Of a stretch of DNA of 64,000 nucleotides, positions 1 to 12,902 are shown piece by piece. The DNA is from Kalmusia sp. IMI 367209. Its lineage: Eukaryota > Ascomycota > Dothideomycetes > Pleosporales > Didymosphaeriaceae. The notes beneath the pieces were generated by a model. That model had not been told where the DNA came from, did no database searches, and saw only the letters and a program-made list of their open reading frames with translations. The DNA is taken from positions 1-64,000 of the forward strand of contig JAPEUQ010000012.1 in the NCBI GenBank assembly GCA_027946365.1, given 5' to 3'. A program made the position numbers and the translations under genes. The first letter of the stretch is position 1. Each line of letters begins with the position of its first letter.

Positions 1-2216
1 ATTATCCATTCTAATATTAAGGCCACTGTGAGCTGAGATGGCTAATACCTTATAGGCTAAATATTCTAAGATTAATAAATAACTATTTACCCTATTTAAT
101 ACTATTAATCATCCTAAGTAGAATAAATACTAAACCTATTAGAGACCTTAGGAAGCTAATAAAGTAGCCTTCTAGATAATTAAGGATAGATACATACCCT
201 ATTAACGCTTACGTATAGTTCATCACGAGCCAGTAGTCTTAAATTAAATATAAAAGATTATTAATTATCTATATAAAAGAGTTCGTAAAGAACACTAAAA
301 TATTAAAAAATATAAATAGTATAAAGGAGTAAAAGAGATATATATAACATTATAACTCTTTAAGAAAGAAATATATTAACTAAAGATAAGAGTAAGAATG
401 GTGGAGAAGCTCCGCCATTTTTATTAGTCTTAATATCTATGAGAGCACCTACTCTATCCTAAAGATATACTCTTTCTTTTAAATAGTCTATCTAATGCAC
501 TACTTATAAGTAAAAAGCCTAGACGTTTAGGGTTATTAGGCATTAGCTATCCTTTTAAATATTTATAGGAGGCGATTCTACTTTATTACCACTTATATAG
601 ATAGTACTTTATTATAATTAGAGAGTACTAGCGCCACGATTATAATATCTTAGTAGTAAATAGATTATTAGGCTATATTAGATGCTCCTTTTAATATTAG
701 AGTATATCTAAAAATATTTATACTTTAGTATATTTACTCTATTATACTAGTAGCTTATATTCTCCTATATAACTATAAGGAGGTTATCTATAAGGAACGC
801 TAGTAACTACGCCGACGAGAAGTTACCATAGGCTAGATAAAATATAAATGGGTAGAAGATAAAGTCTTAACGCCCTTAATATTTTCTAAGAATCTTATTA
901 TAATTAACTAGGAGATAGCGTACCAGTCTATTATCATATAAGTCTAGAGACTATTTATTTAGATAATTAATATCGACCGCTAGTATATAGAAGATAGTCT
1001 TAATATTATTAAAAATATATTTTTATTCTAACTCTATTCGTAGCTAGTTAAGTCTACTAATAAAGAGACTTTAGTAGTTATAATTAATATAAGGATTACT
1101 AGCCTCTAGTACTTTACTCCCAGCCAGCTTATTAGACGTAATAATATCTTTCTATTTTATAGTCTTTCTAGTCTCTTCGTCTAATGAGTTGGATTCATCT
1201 TTTCTAAATTAAAGTTAAGTCTCCTTTAATACTAATTATAGCTATTTTATTACCTTAATCTTAATGTTTATACCATAGTTATATACGTGGAATGCTGGTT
1301 TATTTTTTTTTTTTTTAACTAGAAGGCGTCTCATATACTTCATCTAATATATATGGGCCACTCTACTATAAATTTCTCTTAGAATAGTATCCACTTATTA
1401 ATAATTATTTTCTATATATATAAATTATCTAGTCTTTATAATAACTCTATACCCTCTAGTACAGTTCGCTGATGAGAAAGATCTACTTAATATATAAGAT
1501 TAAGAATTCTATATAGTAGTCTTTTAGAATACTATATTAAAATATCTTTTTATAATATCTTCGAAGCTCACCTCTTATTAAGAACTTCTTAGGCAGGTTA
1601 GTAATTAGGTGTATAATAAGGTACTAGGCCTCCCTTATAGTAGTAATTATTAGCTAAAACGTCTAGTATTTTAGATTAAATAATAGTCTATAGATATACT
1701 TATGGCTATATAGGGCCCTCTAGTTCTTAAAACTTATTATTATATTATTAAAGAATTGGCTTAACTATTATATAATTGGCCTTAGCGGCTGGCCGACGAT
1801 TATAAGAAGGTTAAGAAAAAAGGAGGATATATAGTTATCCTCTAGTATTATAGCTTATAAGTTAGCTTTTTAACTTTTATAGTTAAGCGTGTATCACCTT
1901 TATAGTATATTAGTAGTATGATTATTATTAAAAGAGGTACGCTTTATTACTATGATGAAGTCTTATACTACTATATAGTTAGTAGCTATATAAGTTCTCC
2001 CCATATATCTATTACTTATCCTTAAACTTATGATCCCCTTTATATAGTTAATCTTCTATATATATTACTTAGATATTATAATTATTTATTTTTTTATTAC
2101 TAAAACTATCTTCGCTATTATCCTACCTTAATTTATAAGGCGTAATATTATTCTAGAGTTTAGCGTTATTTTTAGAAGTATTAAATAAGCTATTATTACT
2201 CTCTTATTTATATATT

Positions 2217-2412
2217 AGGTATGTTAAATACGTTGTAGGTATAGATATTATAGATATATATATTATAGGTATAGATGTTATAGGTGTAAGTATTACAGGT
2301 ATAGGTATAGATGTAGGTGTTGTAGATATAAGTATTATAGGTGTATATATAGGTATAGATATTATAGGTGCAGGTATAGGCGTCGTAGGTGTAGGTGTAG
2401 GCGTTATAGGAT
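2217..2412. repeat. Microsatellite-like hexamer tract
   Basis: A tract built from imperfect copies of a six-base motif (TATAGG/TATAGA/TGTAGG variants). It produces a 76-codon reading frame on the minus strand with a monotonous Pro/Thr/Ile pattern, which is an effect of the repeat and not a gene. Confidence 0.8.
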
Positions 2413-5269
2413 AATAGATAAAAAGTTTAGCCACTAGTCTACATCGCCGAGCGGACCTAGGCCTACCTTATTTAATAATAAATTTATTATTAATAGAATA
2501 GTATAGAGGAGGAGCTACTTTTAGGGGTGAAAGACAGTAGAGTAGGTACTAAGTCCTACCCCTTATCCTTAGGGGTAAGCTGTAAGGAAAAGGAACTTTA
2601 AAGTAAAATATAATATATATTTATTTAATACTAAATCGCTAGCCACACTACCGCTGAACATATAAAGTCTAGAAGATAATATATAGTCTAGATAGTTTAT
2701 AGGGACTAGCACTCTTTATCTATATAGTAACTTTATACTATTTAGGCCGTCTAGACTAGTGAGGAACCACGCTAATTATCTAAGATTAGTAAACTTACTT
2801 TATACTATATTTTACTAATATCCTTTACCTCTAATATCATAAGCCTATAATAGTCTATATAGGGCTAGCTTACTTAGAATCTATGGGCCGGTAGAGTCTA
2901 ATAGTAGTTATTAGTCTAGTGGTGACTATTAAGGAGACTTAATATATTAGGTTCTTCTACTAATAATATTACTTATAAAGGCTGCGTAGCTTATCTAGAA
3001 TAAGGCTACTTACGTCATTATATGGCGACTCTCTATCTAGTACTACTTATAACCTATATTATAAGGTTTAGGTAGCGCCTTACTCTTTTATAAATCTATA
3101 CTTATATAATACCGTCTATATTCTAGGAGATAAAGACCTATACTATTAATACGCTATAGATACTCTTTATCCTTAGGTTAAGGTAGGTGTACTTAGCTCT
3201 TTAGGGAGTATCTTAAGTATTACCTCCATCCCCTCAGCCGTCTTAAGCGTTATCTTCATCCTTTTAGTTATTAATGACTACTCCTCTTTACTAGGACTAC
3301 CCAGCGTTTCTATATATTATTTAGAGATCTACTATTAGATTACTAACTATATTATTATAAATAGCTTTTAATCTACGCATTTTAACTAGAGTACTAGGTC
3401 GTTAATAACTTCTAGGATTTAATAGATAAATATATACGCGATTTAGGTAATTATTAATAAAAGATCTATACTAGTTATATATATCTCTCTAAAGGAAGTC
3501 GGCCAGGTATTTATACTAGAGAGCTGGCCCTATAAAGTCTATAATAATAAATAGCGTCTCCTCTACACCTTATACTTAAAGTATACGCTATAGGTATTTT
3601 TATATCTAACTAGATATTTATAGAGATAGTGCTTAAGCATTATACTAATATACTCCTTTTATTTTTATATATATAGTTAAGGACCCGTTACTAGAGGATC
3701 TATAAAATAGTTTCTACCTCTTCTTTATACCTTTCTTATAGTGTAGACACTAAGTCCTTTTATAATATAGGCTTGTTATTCTTACAGTTGAGGACCTAGT
3801 AGGCTCCTAGTTTAACTACTAGCTAATATATATTATTAAGATGCTTATGAGCTTCCCTTCCTACTTCCTAGTCTTAAGGAATACCTAGATGTTAATAAAG
3901 CGTCTACCTAGCTCTATAGATATCTATCTATATAAGCCATAATATATATCATTATTTACTATTAAGAAGAAGCCTCTTTAGTAACTACTAAATAGGTGAG
4001 GCTCCGCGTCGCGCTTAAGGCTAGGATAGAATAGGCCCTATACGTCACCTCTACTATATGTCTATAGTAAGCTGATTAGCTTATTTTAATTAGCTAATTG
4101 GACCACTAGTCCCCACCGGTCACGAATTTCTAAGATAAGCTTAATAACCTTATTAAAGATAGTAAATCAATACTACTAGTATCACTTAGTATAGGATAGA
4201 TAGGGGATTTTAGGCTAGGTTTACGCTTATATTATCTATCCTATAGCTTACCATCTATTTAAACGTAGAGATATTAAAGATTATCTATCTAATTGAGTAT
4301 AATACTATCTTATAATTATAGGGCTCCAATTGGTGTTCCGTCATAATATAGTTAGTTATTATATAGAAAACTTTACTTAACTACTAAGTCTAAGTTACTC
4401 TAGTATCTCCTACTTAACTAACTAGTTTAACCCTAGAATAGCTAGCTATTATTTAAGGATAGACTTACTAATTTGGTCCAGATCTAGCTATAGTTATCTA
4501 GAAGTATAGTATTCTCTTAATTAGCACGGAGCTTAATTCATAGGTATAATAAAAGTATATCTATCTTTTAGGATTAGCTTACCTTAACTAATATAAATAG
4601 GGGTGAAACTAATCTTTATTATAGATATTATATACCCACTAACGCTCTTCCTCTAGTAATTAAAAAATGTTAGAGATACTTTTAAAAGCTTCTACTTAAT
4701 AATAGCCTATAATAAGCTCTACCTTTTCTCTAATTATACTATTCTAGCTTTTAAATAATAATTACTTTATATTATCCTCATTACCACTCTCACCTAAAGC
4801 GACGGTAGTCTAAGTCTAGCCCTTCTAATAAAGATAGTCTAGTATCTACTATACTTACTTAAAGTAAGTAACCTATAACTAATAACTTATATCTTACTAA
4901 AGAATATCTATCTCTTTAAAAATCTTATAGAGGTGATACTTATGCGCTTCATTAATAGGTTGGTTAATACTAAGGCTTTAATCTAAGTTAAGCGCGTTAA
5001 TTAGAAATCTAGCTATTACTAGTTCATATAACGCAGCTTAATCATAGAGGAATCTACCTCTTTAACTTTCTTAATCATTATATATTACCTTTTTATTACT
5101 CTTATATTATTTATGTCTTTACGCTTTATGATAGGTAGCTCTAGGTACGATTAGATTAGAAGGTAAAGGGAGAGTGGGGTCTTTTTAAAATATAACGTTA
5201 ATTTTATAGAGTTATCATCTACTAAACTAATTAGGAGTAGGTTTAGTATTTATAAATCTATAGGTCTAG

Positions 5270-6110
5270 TTTAAATCTTTTACTCCTAAGGATAGTCTTC
5301 CGTAAAGTCTTTACCCTTAGGGGTAGTCTACTAGAGTCTTTACCCCTAGGGGTAGTCTTCCGCAGAGTCTTTACTTCTATGGTAGTCTACTAGAGTCTTT
5401 ACCCCTAGGGGTAGTCTTCTATAGAGTCTTTATTTTTATAATAGTCTACTAGAGTCTTTGCCCCTAGGGGTAGTCTTTTATAAAGTCTTTACTTTTATGA
5501 CTCTACTAGAGTCTTTACCTCTAGAGGTAGTCTACTAGAGTCTTTACCCCTAGGGGCAGTCTTTTATAAAGTCTTTACTCTTAGAGTAGTCTACTAGAGT
5601 CTTTACCCCTAGGGGTAGTCTTTCATAAAGTCTTTATTTTTATAGCTCTACTAGAGTCTTTACCCTTAGGGATAGTCTACTAGAGTCTTTACCCCTAGGG
5701 GTAGTCTTTTGTAAAGTCTTTACTCCTAGGGCAGTCTACTAGAGTCTTTACCCCTAGGGGCAGTCTTCCGCAGAGTCTTTACTTCTATAATAGTCTACCA
5801 GAGTCTTTACCCTCAAGGGTAGTCTTCTATAGAGTCTTTACTTCTACGATAGTCTGCTAGAGTCTTTACCCCTAGGGGTAGTCTTTCATAAAGTCTTTAC
5901 TCCTACGGCTCTACCAGAGTCTTTACCCCTAGGGGTAGTCTTTTATAGAGTCTTTACTTTTATGGTAGTCTGCTAGAGTCTTTACCCTCAGGGGTAGTCT
6001 TTTACAAAGTCTTTACTTCTATGGCTCTACTAGAGTCTTTATTTCTAAGGATAGTCTATCAGAGTCTTTACCCCCGGGGGTAGTCTTCTATAGGGTCTTT
6101 ACCCCTATAG
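5270..6110. repeat. Minisatellite, about 30-bp units
   Basis: Roughly 28 imperfect tandem units of about 29-30 bp, each holding the core AGTCTTTAC. Two alternating variants, one with the palindrome CCCCTAGGGG and one with TTCTATGG or similar, give a higher-order period near 60 bp. Its C and G content is higher than the surrounding RIP'd DNA. The repeat is degenerate at many positions. Confidence 0.88.
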
Positions 6111-7349
6111 GTCGTCCTTGCACTACTTTTTTCGCCTCTGGGGGGCAACCTAACCCTACCTTACTAGCACCGTTTCACCCCTAAGTATATAATTTAATAA
6201 GGGATTATAATAGGGATATTATAATAACTACTATTATATTAGTAAAAATAACACGTACGTACTATATAAATAATATAGTTAAGTTATAAGATAATTAGGT
6301 ACTAGAGGCGCTGTTTCAATAGTAATAGAAAGTAGGTATATATATATATTATAGATAAAGGGTTACTAATTCCGTATATATTTTAATATAGTAGTATTAT
6401 AGCTAATTATTTTTACTAAGAAGGAAAGTCTTCTATTAGAAAAGACTAGCCTCTAGACCGATGCTGGCACGGGGGTCTATAAATAATTATTTAATAGAGA
6501 TATAACTAAGATATATTCTAATAGTCTAGGTAGTAAGGACTATAATAAAAATAAATAACCTCCTACTTATTATATTAATATTTTTAGGAGATATCTATTA
6601 TATAGATATCTTAATTAATATAGGGTATAAGTGCTTCATGTGATTAGTCTAGAGATAGTAAAGATACTTACTATAAAGTATATAGTAATTCCCCTAAATA
6701 CTAGAGTAGATAGCTAAGGTATTACCTAGAGCTAAAATTATAGAGATAGTTATAATCTTCTATAATATTATAAGATGGTGCTAAATATTATATATATATA
6801 TAATATTAGAATTATATAGAGACTTAATATTAGGCTCCTATAACTAAATTAGTCTTAATTAGTAATAAATATCTATAAGGGAGAGATCTAGATCGGAGTA
6901 GTAGGGGACTTATAATTCTAAATATTAATATCTTAATAAGAAGATCTCTATATTAAGATATCCTTAAGGACGTAGACTATAAGCCTAACCTAAATCTAAA
7001 AGGAGAAACTATACTAAAGTAAACTTATCCTAATATTAATCTAAAATATTACTAAGATCTTAACTATTCTTCTACCTCTAGACGCTAGATATAGGAGACC
7101 TCTATTAAACCCTAAACTTACTAAGGATAGATAATATCTATTACTAGAGCTAATGACGTTTTAGAATCTATTTAATAAAAGAAGGCCTCTAGTTTATCCT
7201 TATATTAAGGATAATCTAACTATTATATCTATCTAAAAGTAAAGATAGATGAATTTATACTATCTTTACTATGGGGTCCCCTCTACGGTATATCAAGAAA
7301 ACAATTAATAGAATTATAAAAATAACTTATAGAGCTAATAGATAAGGGT

Positions 7350-9450
7350 TAGATAAGGGTCTCTTCCTCCTCCGTAGGGTGCCGGTCCTACTTATATCTA
7401 AATTTAAAAAAAAAATAGTAACTATATATTAACTATTATAAATTTAATATAATTTTAAAACTAGATTACTATCTACTTTTATTTATTAAAGAGACACTAC
7501 GAACGCTCTCTAAAGTAAGATAATTTACTAAAGTAGATATTTAAGTAGTATTTTATAAACTTTATATAATTAAGGAGAAGGAGTATAGAATAGTATTCTA
7601 GATTCAGTTTAGTCTATTTAAATAACTAGTTATTTTATTTAGACTTATAAGAGCTCCTGCCATGTTTTAATGATATATTAATAGAATCCTTAAAGGAATT
7701 CTAGGTATTATATATATAATATACCTAGATAATATTTTAATTTATATAAAGGGGTCATTATTAAAATACTAGAAGTATATCTAGAAAATCCTTTAATAGC
7801 TCTATAAAGTAGGCCTTAATCTAGATCTAATAAAGTATAAATTTACTATAAAGAAAGTTAAGTACCTTAGTTATATTATAATGGCGGGAGACTTCATCCA
7901 TCTAGATTTTAAAAGATTTAAGTTATATAACTATAAGAATATTTTATAATAATATAAGGAGTTTAACGTTTTATTAGATTTATAAATTTTTATTATAACT
8001 TTCTATAGAACTTTACTAAATTGGTAGAACTACTTTACTATCTTATAAAAAAGATACCCTGTTCCATTAGATAGAAAGGAGGATAAAGCTTTTCACGTCC
8101 TTAAGATAGTATTTATTATAGGCCTAGTCCTAGTACTCTAGAATCTTAAAAGGGATATAAGACTAGAGGCGGACTACTCTAGAAGGATAATAGAAAATTA
8201 TCTATTATAATTAGAAGAAGGGATTTAGCATCTAGTTACCTACTACTTAGCTAGCCTTACGTAAGTATAATAGAACTATATAATCTATAATAAAGAATTA
8301 TTTACTATAGTATAATATATAGTAGCGTAGAAACTAGAACTTATTAGTATATAGAATCTATTTATAATCCTTATAGATTATAAGAACCTAGAATACTTCA
8401 CACGTATTTATAAGTTAAGTGAAAGGTAATATTAATAATTAGAGATATTATCTACTTTCTAATACCACCTCTAATATTATCCTAGCTTATAAGTAGGATA
8501 ATTAGATGCCCTAAGTCAATGAGAATAAAATAAAGAACGTAGAGAATAAACTAAAGAACTACTTATATATTTATAAATTATCTATATTTATATAATAAAA
8601 ACTTAGGAGTAAGTTAGACTATATAGAATTTAACTCTTTACTAACATCTATCTTTAATAACTATAGAATAGGGCTATAATAATGGACGATAGGTACTACG
8701 TCTAATATAAAATAGTATTTATAGAAGATTATATCTTTCCCTAGCCATAAAAACGTAACGCTAGATTAGTGACTATATAATTAACGTATATAGGAATATA
8801 CTCTAGAGAGGAGTACTCTAGGTCCCTAAATAGGAACCTCTAACCACTACCCTAATCTAGAGGATACACGAATTAATAATAGCTAGTTATCTAGAAAAGA
8901 ATATAATATTTAAGCTACTATAATAGAACTATCACTAGGATAATATATTATAGGATATAGTAAAATATATATAGAACTATTACTACTTTAGAGTATATAT
9001 TAACTATAAAAAATAATAGAGACTACTATAGTCACTTCTAATTATAGACTAATATTAGTCTTAGATCTTTATAAACTTTATAATAGACCTACTATATATC
9101 TCTACTATAACTCTATATCACCTATTTATAATAACGAATCGGCTGTCTAAATTTATATAATTAGAGATAATAAAATTAATAAAGACTAAAGATTATATAG
9201 AATATTTCTAAGATATATAGTAGTAATTCTATAAATTTTCTAATTTAATTATTACTAATAGAGGATTAGACTAGTTAGGAAAATTCTAGACTATACTCTA
9301 TAAAAAAGTAGATATTAAATAGCTATTATCTACTACCTACTACCCTAGACTAATGGCGGCATGGAACGTTTAAATTAAAAGATATAAATAGTTTTATAAA
9401 TAATGGTAAACTTTAAATAAAATAACTAGATAAAATACCTTCTAGTCTAC
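7350..9450 (+). mobile_element. Ty3/gypsy pol remnant (RT, RNase H, integrase)
   Basis: Conceptual translation through many stop codons gives recognisable retroelement pieces in pol order. Reverse transcriptase lies at about 7,370-7,760, including the catalytic-motif relative YLDNILIY (family YxDDILIYS). An RNase H-like stretch at about 8,270-8,410 contains NYTIYNKEL and DYKNLEYF. An integrase C-terminal-core signature at about 9,330-9,370 resembles STTYxPRTNG. The order RT-RH-INT is that of Ty3/gypsy (Metaviridae) elements. The copy is dead: stops occur every few codons. I did not find its LTRs. Confidence 0.75.
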
Positions 9451-12140
9451 TAACTTATACTTAATAATTAGAATTTTAGTATTACTAGGATATCTTTAAT
9501 ACTACTACTAAACGGATATTATATAGACCTACTTAAATATATCCCTATAGAAGATAAATCCGTTACATATCTATAGAATAAATAGTCTAGTTTCTTAACT
9601 ATCTAAAGTAAAGAATAGTATTAGCCTAAATTATAATTATATTTACCTAATAATAAATTATAGAGTGGATAGACTCCTTCCATAGATTAGTAGAATAATT
9701 CTAAAAAGGTAATAAGGTCTAGTTCTTTATATATAATATTAAAATAAACTAGTTTAAAAAAGTTAGACTAGCTTTAGATAAAATATATAGTAGTAGATAT
9801 ATTTTTACTATTTATAGTAACACTAGACCTTCCTAGAAACCTCTATAAACTATATATATAAATCTTTTAGAGTGGGCCGTAACCAACCCGCTCTTAAGCT
9901 AGATATAATATAATCTATAACTAGACTTAACTCTAGGACTAGAGGAGGAAGATCTAGACCTATATAAATAGGAGGTAAAAAAGATACTTAGAATATAAGA
10001 TATATAAGGAGGAGGCTAATAAGCTTTAGTAAAATAGTTAAAATAGATTATACTAATATAGATTCTATTTAATAATATAATAGATATGAAAGCGCTAGAC
10101 CAGTTTAAAACCCTATAAAAAGATGTCTAGAATAATAATAGCCTAAAGAGGAGATTAAATAATATATTATAATATTATAATAGAAATATTAAAATATAAT
10201 AAGAAATTAACTTAGTATTTATATGGCTATAAACCAAAAGAGGGTATCTACTCTAAAGATAATAATAAAGATATCTACTTAACTACTAAAAAACTAAAGT
10301 AAAGTCATAGAGGTACTAGTTTAAAAAGTATAATAATTATAATAATAACTAGAAAGATATAATAGTAAAGTGTAATTATTATAATAATAATTTTAAAAAT
10401 ATATTAAAATAATATAAGGATAAGATAGACTAAAGATAAGATGAGGACGTAATATCTTTAGTATATCCTTAATTTATAGATTTACTAGTGTTACCCTAAG
10501 GTGATCCGCTAGACTAGATAAAATAATTATAATTTATAACTAAATATATATAATCTTATCTATACGCTAGTTTATATCCTTATTAATATAACGTAGCTAC
10601 TAAGAGATATTATATATTTAACCTATAATGCCCTAGGCGAAGTAGACTATATTATAATTTTAATTATTATAATTTTAAGCTAATATAATAGTAAGAGATA
10701 ATATAGTTAGAGCACTACTAGGTAAATTATTAATAGAAGACACGGAGTGACCAGAATGGGGTATATAAATTTAAAGAGAATCTAGGGTTTAATTAAAAAG
10801 GAGATTATATAAAGCTATATTAAGGTAAGTATTATATTAATATAAATACTTATAAAACTTAAATATAAAAATGGGTAAAGTATCTTTAATAGATTATAAA
10901 GAATTAGTACTAATAATACTATATTTAATAATATAAATATTATTATTATATTAAGATAGATATATATATTCTAACTACTATTAAAGAACGCAACGTAACT
11001 TTAAAAATTAATATATATCTCTAAATTATAATGGTAAGTGGCCTTAGAGATATAATAAGCCTTATAGGACTTATCTTATAACGACTTATAACTGGAATCA
11101 TTAGTATAATACTATAGCCTAGAAATAAAAATATTTACTTAAACGTCTCAGTACGCTTTAAATAATTAATATACTTAGTATAAAGATTACTAGATATAAT
11201 ATTAATAAATTTCTCTTTAGAGTTATTCTCTTATAGAATTAACTTTTATATAATACGACGCCGCTTCGTTAAATAGCTAATAAATAGAGTAGATAATATA
11301 GAGTACTAAAAAGGAGTAAGGATAGAGTAGGGTAGGAGTAAGATAACTAGATTAAAGATAGGTTCTATTACTAGACTAGGGTATTAAATAATCTTAGATA
11401 TAATTTTATAGATTTATTAGAAGATTTACTTTATAGATATAACGTCTAAGATAGACTTTATAATTATAGAGATCTTATACTACTCTATAGATAACTTAGA
11501 ACTAAACGGAGGCTTATCTTCTATAGAAATATAATTAAAGAGTTTATCTAAAGAGTTATTAGTATTAAGCTTATAAAAGTAGAGTAGATAGATATAGTAT
11601 CTAGATTAATCTAGATTATTATCCTCATTACTACTACCATAACTCCTAAGACCTACTAAAGTAGTATTATTAGTAAGCCTATTTAGATTACCTAAAGGAT
11701 GAGAAGAAATCGTAATACTAGAGATTTAAATATAAAGTAAAGTAGGACTAGAAAAAGTAAAAAATTAATAAAAAGAGTTAAGAAATAGAATAGAAGAGGA
11801 AACTTTATAGTATAGAGGTGGAACCGACATAAAACGAAGTAGTTAAAGAGATAGATTAAAAAAATAAAAACTAGAGAAAATATAAAAAGGGTGTGGTGAG
11901 AAAAAAGAGAAAGTTAATAAAGTAGAGGGTATCCTAATATCTTAAGTATAGTATTATAATAACTTAATTATTATCTATAATAATAATATAATGGATCACA
12001 ATATATTTATAAAATAAAAGGCATATAAGATAGATATATAATTACTTAGACAACGTTATAAATAATTAAGGAAAAGAGAAATATTATAATAAAATAAAAT
12101 AATATACCACCATAATAATAAAAAGGATAAAAGACGTAAT

Positions 12141-12335
12141 TAAATAGATAATATTATATATATTAAGGTAAAGATAAAGAACGCTATAGTAAATAAGCTT
12201 ATATACTAGTATAATGAAATAATAGTAAAAGACTTAGTTAGATAAATAATACTAAATATATTAAGGTAAAAGAAATGAACGCTACAGTAAATAAGCTTAT
12301 ATACTAATATAAGAGAGTAATAAATACTATAAAAG
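12141..12335. repeat. Two-copy tandem duplication, 98-bp period
   Basis: The segment with TATTAAGG, then AACGCTAYAGTAAATAAGC and TTATATACTA, occurs twice, with matching points at 12,161 and 12,259. The two copies differ mostly by transitions, as expected after RIP. Confidence 0.7.
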
Positions 12336-12707
12336 TAAATATTAAAGAAAGAGAAGGGATAATAATAAATAATTTAAGAATAATATTATATAATTTAAGA
12401 GAAGATAAGGAGGATATATAATAGGCTAGGCTACGCCCTAGCCTTAATAAGGATTAGTAAGGAGAGAACATCTACTTAAGTAGAGAACCTCTTCTTTTTT
12501 CCTTTTTCTACCTCAGCTAGAATTTATATCTTTTAATTAGTATCTATAATATAATACTTTTAGGACTAGCCTATAATAGACTAGATAAAGAGATAATCTA
12601 TTAAATATTTACCTTTTTTTTCTTATATTTATGCCTATTACTCTTATAGCGATTAATAAGAATTTTATAATATTTAAGATCTTCTTTAAATACCTTTATT
12701 CTACTAT

Positions 12708-12902
12708 TATTATATATTAAGGTCTATAGTATTTAGTAAGCGTTATCTAGTACTATTGGGTGCTATCAGGACCTATTATATAATATAGGGCTATATATTA
12801 GAAAAGTTAACCAGCTCTAACCGTTAGCGATTCGTCTATCCTATAATCTATTATTAATTTTCTAAAGTTAAGGCTATACTACTATATTTAGTAATATAAT
12901 AT
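12708..12902 (+). repeat. 5' LTR
   Basis: About 195 bp, matching 20,241-20,435 along its length. Shared landmarks include ATTATATATTAAGG at the start, TAGCTCTAACCGT-like and GCGATTCGTCTAT in the middle, and AAGTTAAGGCTATACTAC near the end. Differences are mainly C/T and G/A. Confidence 0.82.

Noticed and set aside
2204..2434. 76-codon minus-strand frame rich in Pro/Thr/Ile
   Set aside because: It is the translation of a hexamer microsatellite inside RIP'd DNA; no gene context.
5270..6110. CRISPR-like array
   Set aside because: Units are tandem with no unique spacers, and the genome is fungal; it is a minisatellite.
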